Assembly (NCBI GenBank): GCA_025331445.1
Contig: JAIWNE010000061.1
Location: 62,001 to 126,000, forward strand
DNA: 64,000 nt
From: Blakeslea trispora
Lineage: Eukaryota > Mucoromycota > Mucoromycetes > Mucorales > Choanephoraceae
Direction: 5' to 3'
Numbering within the stretch: position 1 is the stretch's first letter; each line of letters starts with the position of its first letter. Of this stretch, positions 56,725 through 64,000 are shown one piece after another. The translations under genes were made by a program, and so were the position numbers. A model generated the notes under the pieces. It saw only the letters and a program-made list of their open reading frames with translations. It was not told where the DNA came from and did not search any database.

Positions 56725-56900
56725 TTTTTTTTTTTTTTTTTTTTTTTTATGGAGAAATAAAATCTCTTTATTTAATGACGAGAAAACTCGAGTCACAATT
56801 ATTGTTTTTGGGTTATTGTTTTTTTTTATGCGGTATATGAGGGGAAAGGGGAAGTTGAGAATATGGTTGTGGGTAGGAAAAGATATAAATAAAGCGACCA

Positions 56901-59900
56901 TTAAGACGCTGGAAAGACTAGGCCTATAATAGGGAGAGGAGAAACACCTGTTTGTAATAAAGTCTCTTGAGCATGTCGATGGAGATCTGTAGAAGCCAGG
57001 TTAATCGCTGTAGCTGAAAGGAAAGGAACATCATCAAAGACAAACAACCAGTGACAACGCCAAACTGCTTGAAGTGATGAGGCAAGTACAACGTATGGGT
57101 TCCTGCAAAACGAGGTCTTGGTCAATTGTGGCAGGTGAAGATTAAAGAGTGCCGCTCTAAGTGCCTGAGTGGAGAACGGAGTGGCAAAATGCATTGACCA
57201 CAATTCCTCCCAAACAGGTAGTTTCTTCTCGCATTCGTAGAGGAAATGCTCCATAGAGTCAGTCTTCTGAGAGCAGATGGTACAAATAGGGTCAGTAATG
57301 GCAGGAAGGATTCCATGCAAAATTGCCCGGCAAGGAAGCTTACCCAGTAAGAGCCGATACCACACGTTCCGACTAGTATGCGACAAGGAATAAGACCAAA
57401 ATTGATTCCATTGTTTGGCTGTCAGGCGAGATGTTGAAGAAGGAAGGAGAGCGAGACGGTACTCCCTAGACTTAAGCTGGAGAGCGAGATCTGTAGAACC
57501 AAGACCTAGAGATGACAGGAACGGTGATGCATCCACTTGGTGGTGGCTGACAGGCACGAAGGGATGAGATCCAATTTGGGCGAAGGCAGGAGGAATAAAT
57601 GCTCGCACAAAGAATGGGGAAAGAACCAATGTGTTTGTTCGTACCAAGCGAAGAAATTTGCGAACAAGATATGGATGAGTTGTGATTTCATTCAAAGTCT
57701 TTGGTCTGAGACGACGGCAAGCAGAGTCAAGTATGTAAGCTGCAGAACAAGTCAATTGTTTTAATGAGCGAGGAACTGTAACGGTGGGAGGCTGTAGATA
57801 AAGTGAGCCTAAAGGGAGACTCAGGCATGTCTCAAGGCTAACTACAACATTGACGAACGGTTTTGGAAGAGCATCCATCGAGCGGAATAACAAGTGGAAT
57901 GGACTCTGAAAGGACCTAAGGATAGAAGGTCTCAAATGAGGGAACAACAAGAGCAGTCGGAAATCTTGCAAGGACCAAGAGTCAGCAGCCATAAAGGGAT
58001 TGTCAGGCAGATGATAGAGCGCAGACTGAACCAAGAAGGGCAAAACAAAGGAATGTGTCAAAGCTGAGCTTTTCCATGAAATGGGATTAAGAACAGAATC
58101 GGTAAAAGACAACAACGGATTGAGCCATCTAAGTTGAAGGGCGAGCTGTTGGTGTCGAGGATTCAAGAGACCTAAACCACCTCTTTTCCGAGGCAGAAAC
58201 AAAGTGGCGATGCCAATCCGAGGAAAGATTCGACGCATGATGAAAGAACTCATAATAGAATCAATCTTCTGGAAAAAGGAGTCAGGGACCGTCAATACCC
58301 TTAGGACGTGCCAAAGACGTGAAAGAATTAGACTATTGAGGATGGTAACCTTTCCTCGAACAGACAAGGATCTTTGCGAATGAATATCACACGACCGAGA
58401 GATTTTGTCCAACAGAGTGGACAGGTAGACATCGCGTTGTGAAATAGAGGTATACAGTGGATAACCAAGGTAGATGAGAGGAGCGAGAGAGTGACAATCA
58501 TGCATCTGGGTAATGCGGTTCTCTACTAAGGCGTTTCTCCATAGACCAGTGACCGCAAACGGCTTGCCAGATAAGGATACAGCCTGAGTCTTGTGAAGAT
58601 TGACCTGTGCATTTGATGCGAGGGAATAGGTGGCTAAGTGTGACTGTAGACGAGACAAGTCAGACGGATCTTTTAAAAAGCACACCACATCATCAGCATA
58701 AGCCAGCAGTTTGATGGGAGTGATAGGGCCAATGGGTTGGCTAAGGAACCTCGGAGGTGGTAGAGTGATGCCTTGAAATTGACTATCATGAAGTAGTCGC
58801 CGGAGCAAAGGTTCAAATGCCAAGTTGAAAAGGACTGGCGATATAGGATCGCCCTGTCGAAGACCCCTGCGCTGAATCACTGTAGGAGATAGATGACCAT
58901 TGATGTTCAGACTAAGGTGGGTGTTGAAGAAAAGGGAACAGATACTGTCTACGATAATGAGAGGGAAACCAAAGTGAAGCAAGACCTTGCGTAAGTAGTC
59001 AGGATGAACTCGATCATAAGCTTTTTCCTGATCAAGGAGAAGGCCAATAGATGAATCGCCTGATTGACGAGCATGATCCATGACAAACTTCATGAGTAAG
59101 CCGTTGTCTGCAATGAAACGATCGCGTACAAATCCTGTTTGGAAGGGGTTGATAAGATTGCTAGCACATTCAATAACCCGGCTGTTGAGAATTCGTGTGA
59201 ATACTTTAGCGTCGGTATTGATCAAAGAAATGGGACGCCAACTTTTCAGTTCCGAAAGTTGCCCTTTTTTTGGCAGTAAGGAAACTATGGTTTCTTGCCA
59301 GGAGACAGGAAAAACAGCATGAAGAAGTGCATCATTGTAAACCGCCACAGCAGTAGATTGGCACACTGGATGCAAAAACAGGAGGCGCAATATCTCGTAT
59401 GGAAGACCATCCTTACCAGGACTACTTCGTTTAGGGCTACGAGAGACCCCATTGAGCAAGTCATCCAAGGTCAAAGGATGAATGAGTGAACTCTGTTGTT
59501 CTTCAGACAATCGTACATTATGAGGTAAGTTGGTCAGCAGATCATCAATAGCATCTTGGCTCACAGGATCAGGAGAGTAAAGGCTCTCGTAGAAACTGGA
59601 CGCTGCTTTTAACATGTCTTCCTTAGTTGTGCTTATTTCCCGTGTGATAGGGTGAATCAGAGGAGGGATCAAGTGTTTAGCTGCTCGGTGCGAAACTGTG
59701 CGTTTCAGGTAGCCGGCAGACAATTCACCCAAATCACGCCAACGTATCCCCGCTCTAAGCGCGAGAGTGTCTACATGATATTCCTGTAAAGATCGTAATT
59801 GTTGTTCAACAACAAGTTGTTGTGGAAGGTACTGTGCAGCCAAATCAGGACGTAGAATCAACTGTTGTTGAATCTTATGTCGCTTCTTCTGAAGAATGTG

Positions 59901-60950
59901 TTCAGCCTGTTTGATATCAAATGACTTTTTTCTGGAGTGGGCTCGTGCGATACGCGCAGCCACAGCTTTGAATTCCTCCCATCGCTCTTGGGGAGAGTAG
60001 GTATGAGGCATAGAAGAATTGGAAACCATTATAGCGGAGTGAAGCTTAGTACAGAACTGAGCATCGGAGGCTAGTTTAGGATGAGCTCTCCAATGTCCCT
60101 TTCCAGTACTCTTAGTAGTGTCAATAGAGGACTCAGAAATCAGTTGGAGAGTAGAACGTAAGAGAAAATGATCTGTCCACGATGGATTAATATAGGTAAC
60201 ACTACCCTTGGTTCGGCAATGAGCCAAATCATTGGATACAAAGATATAGTCAATGCACGATTGCTGAGATCCTCGACAAAACGTTGCTTGAGAGGACGAA
60301 TCATCAGACGTGACACCATCTTGGAAATTGCCAGAGACAAACTGAATCCAGTCAGATGGAGCTTGACGTCGACGAGAGTGGGACAGAAAAGATGTAGAAT
60401 GCAAGTAGTTAAAGTCACCCAAAACAATATGTCTAGAAGTATTAGGTAAAATAGAACTAGAAGTGGAGAGCAGATGTTTAAGATTCGATAAAAAAGGTGA
60501 ACGAAGCTGTCGAGATGCTGGAGCATATACCACAGTGATATAAACTGGGTCGAAGACTTTGGTAGAATGAGAGATTTTAGCATTCATCCACCTGCCACAA
60601 TCACTCTTGACAACATCGGAAAGAGCAATGTCTGGGTTAAAAACAACAATTCCGCAATGCTGAGTCCAAACGCTTTGTTTGGCTTGAAATTGCATGTGGA
60701 AGGTGTTCTCTATAGATTCAGTATCTGCATGAGTTTCTTGGAGTGTAAGTATATCTGTGGCAGTGGTGCGTAGATATCGGATGAACTGTTTTCGGATATT
60801 GGCATCGCTGGTCTTACGAAGACCACGGCAGTTTATAGTGCCAATATTAAGTTTGAAAGAGCTGATGTTAGGTTCAGGTATAGTGGATTGGGTGTTGTTG
60901 GCAAGGGAAGGAGGAGTTGAAGGTAATGTTGGTTGTAAAGGTAATGTCAT
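56901..60950 (-). CDS. LINE ORF2: APE-type endonuclease and reverse transcriptase
   Basis: 1349 residues without a stop. Endonuclease motifs: TINCRGL (about 37), LQETHAD, VVYAPAS, GDFNYLHS, SCIDYIFVS and WTDHFLLRS, matching apurinic-like nucleases that nick target DNA. RT motifs: WRPISLINTDAKVF, GFVRDRF, LLLDQEKAYDRV, RRGLRQGDPISPVLFNLAFEPL and the active site LLAYADDVV. The C-terminal part ends with a zinc-finger-like RVT domain (CTICSQKTDSMEHFLYEC). The order EN-RT-ZnF is that of Tad1/L1-like clades. ORF2 probably reinitiates after ORF1. All catalytic residues looked for are present. Confidence 0.95.
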   Translation of the reverse strand: MTLPLQPTLPSTPPSLANNTQSTIPEPNISSFKLNIGTINCRGLRKTSDANIRKQFIRYLRTTATDILTLQETHADTESIENTFHMQFQAKQSVWTQHCGIVVFNPDIALSDVVKSDCGRWMNAKISHSTKVFDPVYITVVYAPASRQLRSPFLSNLKHLLSTSSSILPNTSRHIVLGDFNYLHSTSFLSHSRRRQAPSDWIQFVSGNFQDGVTSDDSSSQATFCRGSQQSCIDYIFVSNDLAHCRTKGSVTYINPSWTDHFLLRSTLQLISESSIDTTKSTGKGHWRAHPKLASDAQFCTKLHSAIMVSNSSMPHTYSPQERWEEFKAVAARIARAHSRKKSFDIKQAEHILQKKRHKIQQQLILRPDLAAQYLPQQLVVEQQLRSLQEYHVDTLALRAGIRWRDLGELSAGYLKRTVSHRAAKHLIPPLIHPITREISTTKEDMLKAASSFYESLYSPDPVSQDAIDDLLTNLPHNVRLSEEQQSSLIHPLTLDDLLNGVSRSPKRSSPGKDGLPYEILRLLFLHPVCQSTAVAVYNDALLHAVFPVSWQETIVSLLPKKGQLSELKSWRPISLINTDAKVFTRILNSRVIECASNLINPFQTGFVRDRFIADNGLLMKFVMDHARQSGDSSIGLLLDQEKAYDRVHPDYLRKVLLHFGFPLIIVDSICSLFFNTHLSLNINGHLSPTVIQRRGLRQGDPISPVLFNLAFEPLLRRLLHDSQFQGITLPPPRFLSQPIGPITPIKLLAYADDVVCFLKDPSDLSRLQSHLATYSLASNAQVNLHKTQAVSLSGKPFAVTGLWRNALVENRITQMHDCHSLAPLIYLGYPLYTSISQRDVYLSTLLDKISRSCDIHSQRSLSVRGKVTILNSLILSRLWHVLRVLTVPDSFFQKIDSIMSSFIMRRIFPRIGIATLFLPRKRGGLGLLNPRHQQLALQLRWLNPLLSFTDSVLNPISWKSSALTHSFVLPFLVQSALYHLPDNPFMAADSWSLQDFRLLLLFPHLRPSILRSFQSPFHLLFRSMDALPKPFVNVVVSLETCLSLPLGSLYLQPPTVTVPRSLKQLTCSAAYILDSACRRLRPKTLNEITTHPYLVRKFLRLVRTNTLVLSPFFVRAFIPPAFAQIGSHPFVPVSHHQVDASPFLSSLGLGSTDLALQLKSREYRLALLPSSTSRLTAKQWNQFWSYSLSHTSRNVWYRLLLGKLPCRAILHGILPAITDPICTICSQKTDSMEHFLYECEKKLPVWEELWSMHFATPFSTQALRAALFNLHLPQLTKTSFCRNPYVVLASSLQAVWRCHWLFVFDDVPFLSATAINLASTDLHRHAQETLLQTGVSPLPIIGLVFPAS

Positions 60951-61046
60951 AGAATAAATGTAATTTTTTTTTTTTTGGGTTATAAGACTGTTTCTGTTTT
61001 TTTTTTGGTGTTTTAACGTTTTCTAAGAGGGGATGACAAAAGGATG

Positions 61047-62492
61047 TTACTGACGGTCAGATGGAGGATCAACCAAGGCATCCTCATTCTGTATATCGTC
61101 GTCTGAAATTTCCATTGCATCCTTGCGTTGGACATTTTTCTTGTTTAATGGACATTGGCTATGATTAGTCTTACGGTGGCTCAAACTCCCACATTTACAA
61201 GCCTTATCAATTTGGGAGGATAAGATGTATTCCTCGAATTGTTTTGGTTGTCTATTTGAGATGCGAGTGGATCGACGATCCTGTGCATCAAGAGGCGTTT
61301 CTACAACTTCGTCACTTACCACTGAATCAATCTCCCGAATGTCAGCGATTTCGGTCCCATTAGGCATAGATACTGGCTCGGCTACTGCATCATGGTCAGT
61401 AACAGGATTGGATAATTCGGGTGACTCAGGCATGGAGGGAGAACTGACAGCAGGAGCTGATACCACTGGTTGAACACGGGCTTTAGCCTCAGGACGATCA
61501 TCTCTTCGACGCTTATTAGACGTAGTGTCATCAGTCTTAGTTCTGAAGCAATTGCGAGCGATATGACCAGTGTTGTTACACTGGTAGCAACGGCGCTTCT
61601 CGGATGGTGCTTTGGTACATTCTTTACGATAATGATCTGTCTCTTTACAGTAAACACAATGTTTACCCATGTTGGTCCAAGTGCCAAGACAGAAGGTATT
61701 ATCGTCTTCCAGGGGGATCTTATACGTCAATGCTTCGTATTTCTTTTCGCGGTTGTTAGGTCTTTCAATGTAAACATGGCCATTTCCAGTAAACCAACAT
61801 CCGGACCAATCGTCCAGATACAAGGTGATTTCTCGAACAATGCCATAACGAGCTAGGTTATTGAGAAGAGAGTTTTTCAAACGTTGACCTTCCCAAATAG
61901 GAAGTTTTGTCAAATTGACTTTCAACAAAGCTTGGTCAGGATGCACAGCGCGAGAAGCGTGAAATTCTTTAGCGCCAACCACAATGGGCTGAGCAATAGC
62001 TGTCTCACATGCATCTTTAGATACTAATGAAATCTCAATGTTGGTACCTAAATGATCTTCTGACGAAGTCAAACCAAGACCAGTACCAAAAGGAAACTTT
62101 TCACTTAAATTTAGAGCGATCTCAGATCTTAAATGAGCTAAGTTTTTAGGAACATGGTAGAAAACAGAGTGATCTGTTGTTCCAGTCTTATGAACTACTG
62201 AAGTAGCAGTGTCAATATGTTGACCGTTGACGGTCGAAGAGCGATACAAAACCGTTTCTCTACGGTTACGAGAAGCTGCTGTAGCAGAAGCATAAGTCAT
62301 CGTGCGTGGCTTAGATGCAGATGAAGAAGCTGATGAAGGGGCAGGAACAGAAGGAAGAGAAGGAAGAGAGGAAGGTATGAGAGACGGTGAAGACGGCTGC
62401 GAAGAAGGAAGAGACGGAAAAGACGCAGTCGGATATGATATGGGGCTGTCTGGTGGCAACGACCCAAAAGTGTTCTGTAGCGGAGGAACCAT
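61047..62492 (-). CDS. LINE ORF1: Gag-like nucleic-acid-binding protein with CCHC knuckles
   Basis: 481 residues from ATG 62492 (MVPPLQNTFGSL...). This start is preferred because 62494 is where the target-site duplication begins, so the upstream in-frame codons to 62546 belong to host DNA. The N-terminus is Ser/Pro/Ala-rich. The middle is an RRM-like Gag fold region, followed by two CCHC zinc knuckles: CVYCKETDHYRKEC and CYQCNNTGHIARNC. The C-terminus adds a basic NKRRRDDR stretch and an acidic tail. ORF1 proteins coat LINE RNA in the RNP. Intact. Confidence 0.92.
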   Translation of the reverse strand: MVPPLQNTFGSLPPDSPISYPTASFPSLPSSQPSSPSLIPSSLPSLPSVPAPSSASSSASKPRTMTYASATAASRNRRETVLYRSSTVNGQHIDTATSVVHKTGTTDHSVFYHVPKNLAHLRSEIALNLSEKFPFGTGLGLTSSEDHLGTNIEISLVSKDACETAIAQPIVVGAKEFHASRAVHPDQALLKVNLTKLPIWEGQRLKNSLLNNLARYGIVREITLYLDDWSGCWFTGNGHVYIERPNNREKKYEALTYKIPLEDDNTFCLGTWTNMGKHCVYCKETDHYRKECTKAPSEKRRCYQCNNTGHIARNCFRTKTDDTTSNKRRRDDRPEAKARVQPVVSAPAVSSPSMPESPELSNPVTDHDAVAEPVSMPNGTEIADIREIDSVVSDEVVETPLDAQDRRSTRISNRQPKQFEEYILSSQIDKACKCGSLSHRKTNHSQCPLNKKNVQRKDAMEISDDDIQNEDALVDPPSDRQ

Positions 62493-62493
62493 G

Positions 62494-62507
62494 AATGAAA
62501 CATGTTT
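62494..62507. repeat. Target-site duplication of LINE-2, 5' copy
   Basis: AATGAAACATGTTT, identical to 56711-56724 and directly abutting the start of LINE ORF1. Confidence 0.9.
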
Positions 62508-62661
62508 GTGCCTATGGTGGGCATTTTCATGGTCTATATTGAGCAAACCTGCAAGAGAAGGGAGGGAGAGGGAGATTTATAAGATTACAGATTTATATGG
62601 ACGCATAAAAAAAATGACTTTATTTCGACAATAAAAAGACATGTTGTACATGCAAATTGCA

Positions 62662-63818
62662 CTAGTTGCCACTCTTTTTGGTTGCTGTAAAAAAGCTTGT
62701 AAGTGACTTCATTCCTTTTGTGTTTACTTTGGATAGACTTCGAGGTGTCTCTGGCTTCTTTTTCTATATGAAACACTAGTCTTAGATGTCAAAGAATCAG
62801 AAGAAATTGTCTAAATTACCTTGAGCAGAGGTCCATCTCCGAGGGCTGCCATCTCCTCTGAATGAACACGCTTAAAGAAGGCGGCAGGTGAGGCATTTGT
62901 AGCATAGTTAGTCAAGAGTTCTTCTGCTTTCTCTTGTGGTTCAGATAAATCGAGATACTCTAATAGCTTATCAAACCATTCTCTATTCAAGTAACTTGCA
63001 ATCATATAAACAGCTTCTAACTTGACCAAATCCTGATCTTGTTCGGTAGCCGCAAACGAAGCCTGAAATGCTGGATGAGATGATAGCCTCTCTACTTTCT
63101 TGGCTAACCATATCAGTACAAGTCGAGGATTTAGTCTGTATGCGTATAGGTTGGATGCCACCTCTACATATAAACACATCAAGTTCATCAAAACAATTAC
63201 TTTCGGACCTAAAAAACAAACTGCAGTTACCTTTTCGATCACATAGATGGGCTAGTTGTTCAGTGAAGCCCGGCAATGCAGCCAGTCTATGTACATCAAT
63301 AGGTATCATGTCAGATCCATCTTCGCCGTCTGTATCAACACATTCAATTTCGACATGATCCCTACTAAGCAAAGTATCCAAGAGATCAAATTTATTGCAG
63401 TCTCTTTTGTATGTATAGTGAAGAATTGGTAGTGCCATAAACAATGGATCCACACGAGATATAAAACGAACAGCACCATCTACGCTCATACTATATTAGT
63501 TGGGACACAAGGGCCTCTCTCTCACTCACTCTTTCTCTCCCTACTCTCACCTTTGTATATATAGCTGTCTATGAGAAAGGAAGCTTTGCGTCCTAGGCCA
63601 GTGATCGTCTGTACCTCATACAGCTGCCCTTGCTTATTGTACAGGTAAACTGATCGTCTATTGGATCGTGGACAAGGCAAGTAGATCTCGACTAGATCAT
63701 CCACACCTTCATTGCACAGTCAATAAGATCAGTTATCGCTTTATCTTCTTCTCTTTAAAAGTGGCTGTAATCTACCTTGATCGTTTGTGTCTGTGAAAGC
63801 AATAATCTGTCTCGACAT
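62662..63818 (-). CDS. RNASEH2B: Ribonuclease H2 subunit B
   Basis: Multi-exon gene from ATG 63818 (MSRQIIAFTDTNDQ) to TAG 62662. N-terminal triple-barrel region: YLPCPRSNRRSVYLYN, GQLYEVQTI and KASFLIDSYIYK, then VDPLFMALPILHYT. The C-terminal part is a helical domain. The last exon (62762-62662) encodes a basic tail with KGMKSLTSFFTATKK, a PCNA-interacting (PIP) box in the same place as in human RNASEH2B. With subunits A and C it forms the nuclear enzyme that removes ribonucleotides from DNA. The junction AAG|...AG|AAA keeps phase and joins the PIP box in frame. Intact as far as seen. Confidence 0.9.
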
Positions 63819-63901
63819 TTTTTTTTTTAAAAAAAAAACAAGAAAAACGACGCTTTTTTTTTTAAAAAAAAAATTATGAATACCAAAAAAAAATAAAAAT
63901 G
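63819..63901. promoter_or_regulatory. Short promoter gap with palindromic T/A tracts
   Basis: Two successive T9-10/A9-10 perfect inverted tracts (63818-63840 and 63854-63873) lie between the RNASEH2B start and the stop codon of VPS18. They may act as nucleosome-free promoter and/or terminator DNA; this is inference. Confidence 0.4.
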
Positions 63902-64000
63902 CTAAATAGCCCAACTATCCGCCTCTAATTTATCATAAAACGGTAAGTGGATTGATTCAATCATGATATCGCCACAAAAGACGCATTGACTAGCAATAAT
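63902..64000 (-). CDS. VPS18: VPS18/Pep3 C-terminus (partial, runs off the window)
   Basis: The 32 last residues are in frame to TAG 63902-63904: IIASQCVFCGDIMIESI, LPFYD, DSWAI. The CxxCG pair followed by MI-x-SI and a final W matches the C-terminal RING end of VPS18, a core subunit of the HOPS/CORVET tethering complexes at endosome and vacuole membranes. Only the end is in the window, so the name rests on this short piece. Confidence 0.6.
   Translation of the reverse strand: MIASQCVFCGDIMIESIHLPFYDKLEADSWAI

Larger units (their letters stand above)
56722..62493 (-). mobile_element. Young full-coding LINE (LINE-2) with poly(A) tail
   Basis: About 5.77 kb non-LTR retrotransposon on the minus strand. 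It has ORF1 (Gag-like), a 96-nt gap, ORF2 (APE endonuclease plus RT), about 150 nt of 3' UTR and a 27-nt A tail (T run at 56722-56748). A 14-bp duplication flanks it. Both frames are open, so it could be active. It sits between RNASEH2B (upstream) and the cap methyltransferase gene (downstream), all on the same strand. The 5' boundary lies one base before the ORF1 ATG, so the usual 5' UTR is missing. Confidence 0.93.

Noticed and set aside
61225..62634. Plus-strand open frames opposite LINE ORF1
   Set aside because: Shadows of the intact ORF1; composition mirrors the Ser/Pro/Ala-rich coding strand.

Overview
The window looks like nuclear DNA of a Mucorales-type (Mucoromycota) fungus. It is AT-rich, the genes carry many short GT..AG introns, and the transposon mix (DIRS retroelements, Tc1/mariner, MULEs, APE-type LINEs, Fanzor) fits that group. 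Conserved host genes are IFRD, Sds3/BRMS1-like, ATP12, a CBS-pair protein, RPP0, PRP6, a UPF0658-like Golgi membrane protein, kinesin-1, cyclophilin A, a CMTR1-like cap methyltransferase, RNase H2 subunit B and the last exon of VPS18. They all read with the standard genetic code. The species cannot be named from sequence alone.

Layout: 1-3.4 kb holds an IFRD-family gene behind a GA microsatellite. A 3.75-kb MULE DNA transposon (4.5-8.2 kb) has 261-bp terminal inverted repeats that match without a visible mismatch. Its broken open frame joins a MULE transposase to an OTU-type cysteine protease. After an Sds3-like gene (10.2-11.5 kb) comes a transposon island (12.7-29.3 kb): a Tc1/mariner copy split by a complete-looking DIRS retroelement, a 235-bp tandem repeat, a dead LINE itself interrupted by a TA-flanked MITE, a foldback element, an intact five-exon gene with a PD-(D/E)XK nuclease motif, a short TIR element and a second, decayed MULE.

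From 30 to 34 kb there are housekeeping genes: ATP12, the CBS protein and RPP0. 35.1-38.5 kb holds a decayed Fanzor (eukaryotic TnpB-like nuclease) and an unrecognised multi-exon gene with several in-frame stops. 39-56.6 kb is mostly ordinary host genes with long gene-poor spacers: PRP6, the Golgi membrane protein, kinesin-1, a bacterial-type O-acetyltransferase, cyclophilin and cap methyltransferase. A young LINE with two intact frames, a 27-nt poly(A) tail and a 14-bp target-site duplication sits between RNase H2B and the cap methyltransferase (56.7-62.5 kb). The right edge carries the C-terminus of VPS18.

The points most worth a second look are the MULE-OTU fusion, the Fanzor relic, the young LINE that inserted 76 bp upstream of the cap methyltransferase start, the DIRS-in-Tc1 nest, and the PD-(D/E)XK gene inside the transposon island.
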